In this document: in pieces, positions 17,370 to 25,428 of the stretch
How positions within the stretch are numbered: the first letter of the stretch is position 1
How the letters are laid out: each line of letters begins with the position of its first letter
Origin: Bacillota bacterium
Lineage (GTDB): Bacteria; Bacillota; Clostridia; Christensenellales; Aristaeellaceae
Assembly (NCBI GenBank): GCA_023411375.1
Contig: JAEYOW010000023.1
Span: 165,372-229,371, forward strand
Reading direction: 5' to 3'
DNA length: 64,000 nucleotides
The notes under the pieces: generated by a model
The model's database searches: none
What the model was told of the DNA's origin: nothing
What the model saw: only the letters and a program-made list of their open reading frames with translations
Program-made: the position numbers and the translations under genes

Positions 17370-18358
17370 GCGGGATGAAAACGGCTCCGGCCGGCGTTCT
17401 ATGTTTAGCCCCTATGGCGGGTATTACGGACTGGCCGCTGCGCGTGCTGTGCTACCGCATGGGCGCGGATTACGCCTGCTCCGAAATGGTCAGCGCCATC
17501 GGCTATATGTGCGCCAAGCCCGGCAACGCGGCTTACCAGCGCCTGCTGGCCGTTCATCCGGAGGAAACCAACACCGCCTGCCAGCTTTTTGGCAAGGACC
17601 CCGCCGTTATGGGCGAGGCGGCCGCGCGCGTTACCGCGCTTGGGCGTTTCAGCTCGCTGGATATCAACATGGGCTGTCCGGCGCGGAAGGTGACCTCCTC
17701 GGGAGAGGGCAGCGCGCTGCTGCTTACCCCGGACCTTGCCTGGCGGCTGATGGAGGCGGTCAAGCGCAACACCACCCTGCCCGTGACCGTCAAAACCCGG
17801 CTGGGCTATGACGAGGACAGCATGAACGCCATCGAGCTTGGCCGCGCCGCCGAGAGCCTTGGCCTCAAGTGGATATGCATTCACGGGCGCACGCGCAGGC
17901 AGCAGTATTCAGGACAGGCGGATTACCGCGCCATCGCGCGTCTGAAGGAACAACTCAGCATCCCTGTAATCGCCAACGGCGATGTATTCGAGCCGGGGGA
18001 TGCGGTTCGCATCCTGAGCGAAACAGGCTGCGACGGGCTGATGATCGGCCGCGGCGCAATGGGCAATCCCTGGCTGTTCAGGACGGCCCGCCAGGCGTTG
18101 CGCGGCGAATCCGTGACGCCCGAAGGGCTGGAGGAACGCGTTGAAACCGCCCTTTTACATGCGGAATGGATGGTGCAGTTCAAAGGCGAGCGGTTGGGCG
18201 TCGTGGAGATGCGCAAGCATGTGGGGCATTACATCAGCGGGCTGCGCGGCGCGACCGCCCTGAGGCGGGAGCTTAACGCCGTAAGTACGCTGGATCAGCT
18301 GCGGGCGTTGCTCAAGACGCTTGAAACCCCCGCGGCCGGAGAGGAGAAAAACATATGA
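17366..18358 (+). CDS. dusB: tRNA-dihydrouridine synthase
   Basis: The 330-residue flavoprotein reduces uridines in the tRNA D-loop using FMN and NADPH. It has LAPMAGITDWPLR, the catalytic-Cys motif DINMGCPARKV, HGRTRRQQYSG and the FMN-phosphate motif IGRGAMGNPWLF, which fits the DusB group common in Firmicutes. It starts in the stop codon of the GH127-like gene and its own stop overlaps the next ATG, so the genes form one unit. Confidence 0.9.
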   Translation: MSGMKTAPAGVLCLAPMAGITDWPLRVLCYRMGADYACSEMVSAIGYMCAKPGNAAYQRLLAVHPEETNTACQLFGKDPAVMGEAAARVTALGRFSSLDINMGCPARKVTSSGEGSALLLTPDLAWRLMEAVKRNTTLPVTVKTRLGYDEDSMNAIELGRAAESLGLKWICIHGRTRRQQYSGQADYRAIARLKEQLSIPVIANGDVFEPGDAVRILSETGCDGLMIGRGAMGNPWLFRTARQALRGESVTPEGLEERVETALLHAEWMVQFKGERLGVVEMRKHVGHYISGLRGATALRRELNAVSTLDQLRALLKTLETPAAGEEKNI

Positions 18359-19959
18359 TGAAAAAGCTGAAACCGCTTTGCGCGCTCGCTCTCGCACTCT
18401 GCCTTCTTCTGGGCGGCGCGCAGGCGAGCGTTCTGGGACTGGACGGCGTTTTATCCACCTATCTGGATATAAACGGCGACGTGCGCTTTTCGCTTGGTAT
18501 GGAGATTAAAACCCTCATGCCCTTTGGCGAGGAGACGGTTCAGATGCTCAACGGCATATTGAAGCATGTGAAGGTAAACGCCTCTATCCAGGGCGGCGAG
18601 GGGGAGACTATCTCCGCCCTTCAGTTGGGCGTGGACGGTCAAAGCGTGCTGGATATGACCGAAACGCAGGGGGCGGGCGGCACGGCCCTTCAAACCTCGC
18701 TGCTGAAGAACAGGACGCTCACCAGCGTCGGTTCGGCCATGGACAGGCTGAGCGGCAACAAGGCGGGCGTGGAGGCGCCGTTCGATATTTTCGGCGCCAT
18801 TTCGGAGGTGGAAGGGTGTTACCGGGAGCTGACAAACGCCATAATCCCGTATGCGGAGGAAAAAAAGGCGAGCTACAAGATCAAAAGCATCGGTTCATCC
18901 CGCTGGAGCCGCATCGCGCGGCTGACGCCTGAGCAAAGCGAGGCGCTTTCCCCGCTGATCGCGGCGGTGCTGGGCTGCGGCATGGATAAGCAGTACCGCG
19001 GGCTGCTTGGCCAGATGACCTATCAGAAGGGGTTTGTCGTCGGGCTGTACCAGACGGGGCAGGGCGGCAAGGATATGGCCGTGTACATGAAGGGCAACGT
19101 GGAGTTCCCGGACGGCACAGCGCGCAAGCTGGCATACCAGTGGGCGTTTGTTAACGAGGGAACCGAGCGAAAGGATACCTATAAGTTTGAGTTGACCACG
19201 GCCAAGGCGCCGTCGGATAACCGGGTGATCGCGGCGGCGTATTCGCAAAAGCAGTTTACCGACCGCTTTGGTATTGCCGGCAGCTGCGAAACCACGCTTA
19301 AAAACCCTGATGGGACTGTGACGACCACCCTCAAACACGACCTTTCCGGTCAGGATACGGACGGCGTGCGCGACGTAACGGGCAGCGTGACCACCACCGT
19401 CAAGACAACCGTGGACGGCGATACGGAAACCGTTGTGACCACTGTGAAGCCGGAAGTCAGGCTGACGTCGGCGGAGGGCAGCGGAGTGCTTAGCGGCACG
19501 GTTGGGCTGGAGGAGAAGATCGGCAAGAAGGTTTTCAAGGAGATCAGCTTTTCGTTTGACGAGGAGCCTGCCCAAGCGCTGGTCGCGGCGGCTGACAGCG
19601 GCGAGCTGTTCGCCGTGGCTGAGGGCGGCGATTCGGAAGCCTTGCCCATGCCCGAAAGTAGCCTGATACAGAACGAGGACGAGATCGAGGATGCGCCGCC
19701 GGGCGTGGGCGAATATCTTGTGGGCAAGGCGCCCATCGGGCTTAAAAACTATACCGTGCCGGATAGCATGCAGACCATCGATCTGGACGGCGCGTCGGAC
19801 GCGCAGCTGGAAAGCCTGCTGGGAGAGCTATCGCAAAACCTGGCGGGCCGGTTGCTCGTGGCGCTGGCGAAGCTGCCCGGAGAGGATACCGCGCTGCTCG
19901 CCGACGGCATGACCGCAGCGGACTACGCGGCGTTTCTGGAACTGATGAACAGCCTGTAA
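18355..19959 (+). CDS. Secreted protein of unknown function, paralog A
   Basis: The 534-residue protein has a signal peptide (KKLKPLCALALALCLLLGG, cleaved near QASV). The exported part is probably mostly beta-strand, with Thr/Val repeats such as VTTTLKHDL and SVTTTVKTTVDGDTETVVTT. An acidic stretch (QNEDEIEDAPP) precedes a C-terminal helical module (QTIDLDGASDAQLESLLGEL). The same module closes the next protein (VSLGEMTKTELDALLPG), so the two look like tandem paralogs. I know no family for them. It is translationally coupled to the dus gene. Confidence 0.7.
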   Translation: MMKKLKPLCALALALCLLLGGAQASVLGLDGVLSTYLDINGDVRFSLGMEIKTLMPFGEETVQMLNGILKHVKVNASIQGGEGETISALQLGVDGQSVLDMTETQGAGGTALQTSLLKNRTLTSVGSAMDRLSGNKAGVEAPFDIFGAISEVEGCYRELTNAIIPYAEEKKASYKIKSIGSSRWSRIARLTPEQSEALSPLIAAVLGCGMDKQYRGLLGQMTYQKGFVVGLYQTGQGGKDMAVYMKGNVEFPDGTARKLAYQWAFVNEGTERKDTYKFELTTAKAPSDNRVIAAAYSQKQFTDRFGIAGSCETTLKNPDGTVTTTLKHDLSGQDTDGVRDVTGSVTTTVKTTVDGDTETVVTTVKPEVRLTSAEGSGVLSGTVGLEEKIGKKVFKEISFSFDEEPAQALVAAADSGELFAVAEGGDSEALPMPESSLIQNEDEIEDAPPGVGEYLVGKAPIGLKNYTVPDSMQTIDLDGASDAQLESLLGELSQNLAGRLLVALAKLPGEDTALLADGMTAADYAAFLELMNSL

Positions 19960-19982
19960 CGAACCAAAAGGAGGGCGTGCCC

Positions 19983-21668
19983 ATGAAAAGGTTCCTTTCA
20001 CTGGCGCTTGCGGCCGTATGCCTGACGTGCTTCATCGCTCCCGCGTTTGCCGCCGAGGCGGCGGATATCGCGGATTATACCGTGGCGGGTAAGCTGTTTA
20101 AGCAGCTTTGGGCCGGCAGCGGATTCGGCGGCACGCTTACCCTGGAGATCGGTGCGAACGAGGGCAAGTCTGGCCGGGCGGTGACAACCCAGAAGCCGAT
20201 GGTGTTCGACTTGAGCTATATTTATGTTCGGCCCGCCGGGCAGCAGCCCGCCGAGCACCGCGCCGACCTGAGCCTGATGGATGGCGATACCGCGCAGACA
20301 GCCGCGCATTTCCAGTTTAAGGAGGGCGTGCTGGCCCTTCAGGCCGATCTGATTGGCACGGACTGGTATGTCCTGGAGGGCGCGGCAGCCCCGGTGGATG
20401 AGGCGGACGCCGCGTCCGCCCTGACCCCGCTCGCTCAGCTCAAAACCGTCCTTCTGGAGCAGACGGGTATGCCGTCCATCGCGGGCTTTGTGCTGCCCGT
20501 GCTAACGACGCTCCAGGACCAAAGCGACGATCTTTCCGACGTGCTCAGCGCCTATACCACCCGCATCGACCTGTGGATTGAGGGCTATCGCCAGAACGCG
20601 GTGCTGGGCAAGCTGGCGGACGGCACTACCACCATGGAGGTACAGTACGCCGTTTCACCCGCCGCCATCAAGGCGCAGCTGAAACAGATGGTGCTGGACC
20701 TGCTGTCCGACACGGCCACGCTTTCCAGGCTACAGGCGCTGCTGGACGAGGACGATGCGCAGAAGCTGCTTAACCCCAACCTTCAAAGCTATTATTTCAG
20801 CGCGATCGACGCGCTGCCCCTGTCCGGTGACCTGACCATTTCGCGTACGGCGAGCCTCAAGGGCGATACGCTTGCTTTGCATCTTTCCATGCCCATGTAC
20901 GACAGCCAGGGCGGGAACGTCACTCTGCGCTACGACAGGGAGCGCGGAGAGGGCGATTTGCCGGATGACAACACCATCAGCATCGAAAGCGATACGCGCG
21001 CGATTGCGCTGGCCTATCTGGAATACAGCAGCATGACCGACGTAACCGTGCTGCAGGGCACGTTCAGGAGCGAGCCCAGGGGCGTGGGCAGCTTCACCGT
21101 GGGCCAGGACGGCGATACGGCCGACAGCCGGCAAAAGACGGTCGCCGCTGCCTTTACCTTCAAGCGGCAGGAGACCGAAAGCAAGGATGAGGAGGGGCGC
21201 GAAGTCTATGAGTACGACGCGACCCTGTCCCTTGCGCCTGATGCGGCGGGCGGCGCTGAAGAAGAGCTGGTGCAGTTCACCGCGACGGATATCTCCCTCA
21301 AGGCGCGGTTTGCCAGCAAGGAGCTGAAGGCGGCGGCCACCGAATTGGACGCGACTTTGACCATCGGAGGAGAGGAATGGGCGCAAGCCGTTACCTTGAC
21401 GCTGAATGGCCGGAGCCGCGCTAAATGGGAGCCCGAAACGCTACCGGACGAGCGGGTAAGCCTTGGCGAAATGACAAAGACCGAGCTGGACGCGCTGCTG
21501 CCCGGGGTGGCGGCGCGCGCCGGGCTGCTGGCGCTGCAATATTTGAGCCTGCCCATGGAGGATGCCGCCGCGCCGGAAGTCTCCTCCACACCCGCCGCGG
21601 AAGCCTCCGCATCCCCCTCGCAGGAACCGGCGGCCACGCAGGAGGTTTTTGAAACGCCGCAGCCCTGA
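19983..21668 (+). CDS. Secreted protein of unknown function, paralog B
   Basis: The 561-residue exported protein has signal peptide MKRFLSLALAAVCLTCFIAP with cleavage near AFA-AEA. ATG 19983 lies 8 bases after AAGGAGG; GTG 19977 touches the site and is rejected. The body is predicted beta-rich (TLTLEIGANEG, TTMEVQYAVSP, QGGNVTLRYDRERGEG). The C-terminus repeats the helical module of the preceding protein and adds a Ser/Ala/Pro tail such as EASASPSQEPAATQ. Function unknown; tandem secreted paralogs suggest a joint envelope role. Not visibly a lipoprotein. Confidence 0.7.
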   Translation: MKRFLSLALAAVCLTCFIAPAFAAEAADIADYTVAGKLFKQLWAGSGFGGTLTLEIGANEGKSGRAVTTQKPMVFDLSYIYVRPAGQQPAEHRADLSLMDGDTAQTAAHFQFKEGVLALQADLIGTDWYVLEGAAAPVDEADAASALTPLAQLKTVLLEQTGMPSIAGFVLPVLTTLQDQSDDLSDVLSAYTTRIDLWIEGYRQNAVLGKLADGTTTMEVQYAVSPAAIKAQLKQMVLDLLSDTATLSRLQALLDEDDAQKLLNPNLQSYYFSAIDALPLSGDLTISRTASLKGDTLALHLSMPMYDSQGGNVTLRYDRERGEGDLPDDNTISIESDTRAIALAYLEYSSMTDVTVLQGTFRSEPRGVGSFTVGQDGDTADSRQKTVAAAFTFKRQETESKDEEGREVYEYDATLSLAPDAAGGAEEELVQFTATDISLKARFASKELKAAATELDATLTIGGEEWAQAVTLTLNGRSRAKWEPETLPDERVSLGEMTKTELDALLPGVAARAGLLALQYLSLPMEDAAAPEVSSTPAAEASASPSQEPAATQEVFETPQP

Positions 21669-21716
21669 GCGGGCGGAAGTCCACCCGGCAATACAGTGCA
21701 AAAACAAAAGCGGGTC

Positions 21717-21745
21717 TTGACATCCGGGGGGAGACGCGTTATAAT
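21717..21745 (+). promoter_or_regulatory. glnN promoter
   Basis: TTGACA (21717-21722) and TATAAT (21740-21745) are 17 bases apart, a perfect consensus pair. Transcription would start near 21752. Confidence 0.8.
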
Positions 21746-21758
21746 TCCAGCATGCAGC

Positions 21759-21800
21759 AACGGCGCTGTGGATAGCAAATTATCCATGTGCGCCGTTTTT
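21759..21800 (+). terminator. Terminator-like hairpin in the glnN leader
   Basis: AACGGCGC (21759-21766) pairs with GCGCCGTT (21790-21797), and the inner TGGATA (21769-21774) pairs with TATCCA (21781-21786) around a six-base loop. Five T residues (21796-21800) follow. It begins within about 10 bases of the predicted transcription start and lies 55 bases before glnN, so it may attenuate glnN expression. Confidence 0.6.
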
Positions 21801-21854
21801 GTATGAAACCCATCGGAAGCGGAACGGAACCATTACAGGGAAGGGGCTGGCATT

Positions 21855-23945
21855 GTGGCAAATCCATCTGAAATGTTTGGCGAGTATGTATTTGATGACA
21901 GCGTAATGCAAAAGCGGCTGCCAAAGGAGACCTACAGGGCGCTTAAGCGCACAACCGAAGAAGGTCGTTCCCTTGATCCCGCAATCGCAAGCATCGTCGC
22001 CAACGCGATGAAGGACTGGGCGATTGAAATGGGCGCTACCCATTATACCCACTGGTTCCAGCCGATGACGGGCGTGACCGCCGAAAAGCACGACGCCTTT
22101 ATTACGCCCAAGAAGGATGGCAAGGTATTGCTTGAGTTCAGCGGCAAGGAGCTGGTTCGCGGCGAGCCGGACGCGAGCTCCTTCCCCTCCGGCGGCCTTC
22201 GCGCGACGTTTGAGGCACGGGGCTACACCGCCTGGGACCCCACCAGCTTTGCTTTTCTCAAGGATGGCACGCTGTGCATTCCCACTGCGTTTTGCTCCTA
22301 CGGCGGGCAGGCGCTGGATAAAAAAACCCCGCTTTTGCGCTCCATGCAGGCGCTTAACAAGCAGGCTCTCCGCATTTTAAGGCTCTTTGGCAATACCAGC
22401 GTCGTCCGCGTGCTCCCGACCGTGGGCCCGGAGCAGGAGTATTTCCTGGTGGATAAGGAGGCGTGCCGCAAGCGCCCCGACCTGGCGACCACCGGGCGCA
22501 CCCTTTTCGGCGCAAAGCCGCCGAAGGGACAGGAGCTGGAGGATCATTATTTCGGCGTGATTAAGCCCCGCGTACAGGCCTTTATGAAGGAGCTGAACGT
22601 GGAGCTATGGAAGCTTGGCATCCTGGCCAAGACCGAGCACAACGAGGTTGCGCCCGCGCAGCATGAGATGGCGCCTATCTTTACCACGGTGAATATCGCG
22701 GCGGATCACAACCAGTTGACCATGGACATTATGAAAAAGGTGGCCGACAGGCACGGCATGGTCTGCCTGCTGCACGAGAAGCCCTTCGGCGGCGTCAACG
22801 GCAGCGGCAAGCATAATAACTATGCGCTTTCCACCGATACGGGCGTCAACCTTCTGGACCCGGGCGATACCCCGAGCGAGAACGCTCAGTTTTTGATCTT
22901 TCTGGCGGCCATCATCGCCGCGGTAGACGATTATCAGGACCTTATGCGCATCACCGTCGCCAGCGCGGGCAACGATCACCGCCTGGGCGCCAACGAGGCG
23001 CCTCCCGCCATTATCTCCATCTTCCTGGGCGACGAGCTTAACGAGGTAATCGAAAGCATCGTCAAGTCCAGCAAATACGAAGGCCATGAGCGCGACCAGA
23101 TGAAGCTGGGCGTGCACATCCTGCCCAAGTTCCCCAAGGACTCGACCGACCGCAACCGCACCTCGCCCTTCGCCTTTACGGGCAACAAGTTCGAGTTTCG
23201 CAGCCTGGGCAGCTCCCAGTCCATTTCCGGCCCCAACATCATGCTCAATACCGCCATTGCCGACACCTTGATGAAGATGGCGGATGAGCTGGAGGCCGCG
23301 CCGGACTTTACCACCGCCGTGGACGCGCTAATCCGGAGGACGCTCAGCGCCCATATGCGCATCATCTTCAACGGCAACGGTTACGATCAGGCCTGGGTGG
23401 AGGAGGCGGAAAAGCGCGGCCTGCTCAACTTGCGTACCACTGTGGACGCGCTGCCCTATTATATTAAGGAAAAAAACATTGAGCTTTTTGAACGCCAAAA
23501 GGTATTTAGCCGTGAGGAGGTCATCAGCCGGTACGAAATCAAGCTGGAAACCTATGTCAAGGTTATCGATATCGAGGCGTTGAGCATGATCGATATCGCA
23601 AGGCATCTGATCATGCCTGCCGCGATCGCCTATTCCAGGGATGTGGCCAGCGAGGTGGAGCTCAAAAAGGCCGTTGCGCCGGACCTTGCCGCCGAGGCAG
23701 AGATTGAGCTGCTCAGAAGCCTGACCCGTGAAATGAACGCCCTGTACAGGAGCACCGCAGCGCTGGAAAAGGCGCTTCACGACATGGACGAAGGGGCCGA
23801 TACGCTCCGTCAGGCGCAGTATACCCGCGATGTGGTAATCGTCGCGATGGCTGAATTGCGCGCCGCGGGCGACGCGCTGGAGACACTTGTGGGCAAGTCC
23901 TATTGGCCCATGCCCACTTATCAGGACCTCCTGATGAGCGTGTGA
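21855..23945 (+). CDS. glnN: Glutamine synthetase type III
   Basis: GSIII joins glutamate and ammonia to glutamine using ATP. At 696 residues it has the normal size of the large GSIII class, well above the roughly 450 of GSI. Typical segments are THWFQPMTG near residue 60, PDASSFPSGGLRATFEARGY, GPEQEYFLVD, the metal-binding region EHNEVAPAQHEMAP, and the ATP region HEKPFGGVNGSGKHNNY. The start is GTG 21855 behind GGGAAGGGG. It has its own promoter and leader hairpin. A transporter remnant and a P-II gene lie downstream. Confidence 0.95.
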   Translation: MANPSEMFGEYVFDDSVMQKRLPKETYRALKRTTEEGRSLDPAIASIVANAMKDWAIEMGATHYTHWFQPMTGVTAEKHDAFITPKKDGKVLLEFSGKELVRGEPDASSFPSGGLRATFEARGYTAWDPTSFAFLKDGTLCIPTAFCSYGGQALDKKTPLLRSMQALNKQALRILRLFGNTSVVRVLPTVGPEQEYFLVDKEACRKRPDLATTGRTLFGAKPPKGQELEDHYFGVIKPRVQAFMKELNVELWKLGILAKTEHNEVAPAQHEMAPIFTTVNIAADHNQLTMDIMKKVADRHGMVCLLHEKPFGGVNGSGKHNNYALSTDTGVNLLDPGDTPSENAQFLIFLAAIIAAVDDYQDLMRITVASAGNDHRLGANEAPPAIISIFLGDELNEVIESIVKSSKYEGHERDQMKLGVHILPKFPKDSTDRNRTSPFAFTGNKFEFRSLGSSQSISGPNIMLNTAIADTLMKMADELEAAPDFTTAVDALIRRTLSAHMRIIFNGNGYDQAWVEEAEKRGLLNLRTTVDALPYYIKEKNIELFERQKVFSREEVISRYEIKLETYVKVIDIEALSMIDIARHLIMPAAIAYSRDVASEVELKKAVAPDLAAEAEIELLRSLTREMNALYRSTAALEKALHDMDEGADTLRQAQYTRDVVIVAMAELRAAGDALETLVGKSYWPMPTYQDLLMSV

Positions 23946-23998
23946 GCCTGTAAAAACAGCACGCTGCTCTGAGGTGGTCGGCGTAATCTTATCATTGC

Positions 23999-24074
23999 AA
24001 ACCAAGCCTCCGTACGCCGGCGGGAAACCGCCGCAGCCGACGCTCAAAGGCGAGCGTATGACAGGCTTGGTTTT
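23999..24074 (+). terminator. Branched terminator structure after glnN
   Basis: AAACCAAGCCT (23999-24009) pairs with AGGCTTGGTTT (24063-24073) over 11 bp and runs into a T-tract. The enclosed bases form two more hairpins, GGCGG-GAAA-CCGCC and ACGCTC/GAGCGT, so the whole would fold as a three-way junction. It may be only an elaborate terminator, or a structured RNA with a terminating stem. Confidence 0.65.
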
Positions 24075-24097
24075 TTGTCCCCTTTTTTAGGACTGCT

Positions 24098-24439
24098 GGA
24101 GACTTGCTTTTCTGGTTCTGCCGGTTTGGTTTCAACGGCTTCTCCACTTTGGGAATGAGAAATCCGGAAGCGCCCGGCAGCATCTTTATGACCACCAACC
24201 TAGCTGCGACCGTCGTCACCAGGGTCAGTACCTAGGTGTGCTATCGGAAGCCTGATGTGTCCATGACGCTTAACGGCTTCCTGGTCAGGCTGGTTTCCAG
24301 CTATGCGGATTTCATGCCCGTGATGGGCAGGGGCGAAGTTCAGGCTGGTAAGCCCGTTGAGCTGCCGGTGGCGCCGGCGCCCAGGGACGACGCCGTACCC
24401 GTGGCCGATTACTGCACCGCGCCAGACGGTGGCGTGAAG
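24098..24439 (+). pseudogene. Remnant of an ammonium transporter once fused to P-II
   Basis: In one frame from 24098 the translation gives FWFCRFGFNGFSTLGM, then MTTNLAATVV, a TAG stop at 24233-24235, then CYRKPDVSMTLNGFL. These are recognisable AmtB pieces: the WFGFN motif, the TNLAA helix, and the KPD-x-x-x-x-LNG-x-L segment. The final membrane helices are missing, and a Pro/Ala linker (VELPVAPAPRDD) runs in the same frame straight into the P-II protein. Nothing of the N-terminal two thirds of AmtB remains upstream. I infer decay of an Amt-P-II fusion, with the P-II part surviving. Confidence 0.75.
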
Positions 24440-24790
24440 ATGAGCAAGGTATCCATCATTACAAAGCAGAGTATGTTTGAGCGGCTGAAAGCGGCGATGG
24501 ATGAAATTGGCGTAACGGGAATGACCGTGACCCAGGTGCCGGGCTACGGCATGCAGAAGGGTCGTCTAGAGTATTACCGCGGCGTTAAGCTGGAAACCAG
24601 CCTGTTGCCCAAGATTGAGGTGGAGGGCGTGGTGTGCGGGATTCCCGTGCGCACGGTGATCGAGGCGGCGAAGAACGCACTTTACACCGGCCATATCGGG
24701 GACGGCAAGATTTTTGTATACGATGTGGAGCAGGTGGTGAAGGTTCGCATGGGCGAGGAGGGTTACGACGCGCTCCAGAATGCGGAATAA
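24440..24790 (+). CDS. glnK: P-II nitrogen regulatory protein
   Basis: The 116-residue protein senses ATP/ADP and 2-oxoglutarate and controls nitrogen assimilation partners. It begins at an ATG giving MSKVSIITKQSMFERLKAAM. The T-loop QKGRLEYYRG carries Tyr46 at the position uridylylated in E. coli GlnB; the ATP-binding C-terminal part includes TGHIGDGKIFVYDVEQVVKV. The frame is open leftward to 24236 only because of the fused transporter remnant, and I see no strong binding site before 24440, so the real start is uncertain. It stands beside glnN. A terminator follows. Confidence 0.85.
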   Translation: MSKVSIITKQSMFERLKAAMDEIGVTGMTVTQVPGYGMQKGRLEYYRGVKLETSLLPKIEVEGVVCGIPVRTVIEAAKNALYTGHIGDGKIFVYDVEQVVKVRMGEEGYDALQNAE

Positions 24791-24885
24791 TTTCCCGAAC
24801 CGGCTGACCGGCGCGGGTTGCGCTGTATAAATATTATGCATAAGCCCTTCCCTGTGGGGTTTATGCGGGGCCTTTTAAATGCGCT

Positions 24886-24926
24886 CCCGGCATGTCCCTC
24901 CCTTTCAGGACAAGCCGGGGGTTTTT
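24886..24926 (+). terminator. Terminator after the P-II gene
   Basis: CCCGGC-AT-GTCC (24886-24897) pairs with GGAC-AA-GCCGGG (24908-24919), followed by G and five T. A weaker hairpin (GCATAA/TTTATGC) lies just before it. Confidence 0.8.
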
Positions 24927-24967
24927 GTTTTGCGAATACTACATGGAAAGTTGTTACATAATTTCTC

Positions 24968-25009
24968 TTGACAATCAATAAGACAAATTGTAGTATTAAA
25001 TAAGACAAA
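24968..25009 (+). promoter_or_regulatory. Promoter and repeat operator of the blaI-like / M56 pair
   Basis: TTGACA (24968-24973) and TAGTAT (24991-24996) are 17 bases apart. The 11-bp direct repeat AATAAGACAAA occurs at 24977-24987 and 24999-25009, exactly 22 bases apart, one copy in the spacer and one just after the -10 box. It is the probable site for the repressor encoded next. Confidence 0.7.
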
Positions 25010-25038
25010 AAGACTTATAACGAGGGGGTGAGGTTAAA

Positions 25039-25428
25039 ATGCACCGGCTTTCCGACACCGAGTTTGAAATTATGGAATATGCCTGGGCCATCAAACCGCC
25101 GTTTACCACGGCCATGGTGATGGAGCTAATCGGCCGGCGGCGCGGATGGCGGATACAGACGGCGGTGACGCTGCTTGGCCGCCTGATGGAGCATGGCTTT
25201 TTGCGCTGCGAGAGGGCGGCGCGGGGACGTGAACGGCTATTTTATCCAACCGTGAGCCAGCAGGAATATCTCCGGTTTGAAACGGGTGAGTTTGTGACGC
25301 GCTACCACAAGAGCAGCATCGCCAGCCTGATCGGCTCGCTTCGCGGATCGGCCCTGACGGACGCCGACCTGGAGGAACTGAGCATGTTTGTGGAGCAAGC
25401 CAGAAAAGGGGGCGGAGAGGATGACTGA
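25039..25428 (+). CDS. blaI: BlaI/MecI-type repressor
   Basis: The 129-residue protein has an N-terminal winged-helix domain beginning LSDTEFEIMEYAWAIKPPFT, with RIQTAVTLLGRLMEHGFL as the recognition region, and a C-terminal dimer helix region. BlaI repressors are cleaved after their M56 partner is activated. Binding site GAGGGGGTGAGG precedes the ATG. The stop overlaps the following M56 gene, the normal order for this pair. The partner has no penicillin-binding sensor, so beta-lactam control is unlikely. Confidence 0.88.
   Translation: MHRLSDTEFEIMEYAWAIKPPFTTAMVMELIGRRRGWRIQTAVTLLGRLMEHGFLRCERAARGRERLFYPTVSQQEYLRFETGEFVTRYHKSSIASLIGSLRGSALTDADLEELSMFVEQARKGGGEDD

Noticed and set aside
21769..21786. 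Six-base loop in the glnN leader as an ANTAR target
   Set aside because: The loop GCAAAT lacks the conserved A at position 1 and G at position 4, and the tandem hexaloop hairpin expected upstream is absent.
23992..24219. Minus-strand open frame over the amt remnant
   Set aside because: It is antisense to the branched terminator and the transporter remnant, and its sequence has no family character.
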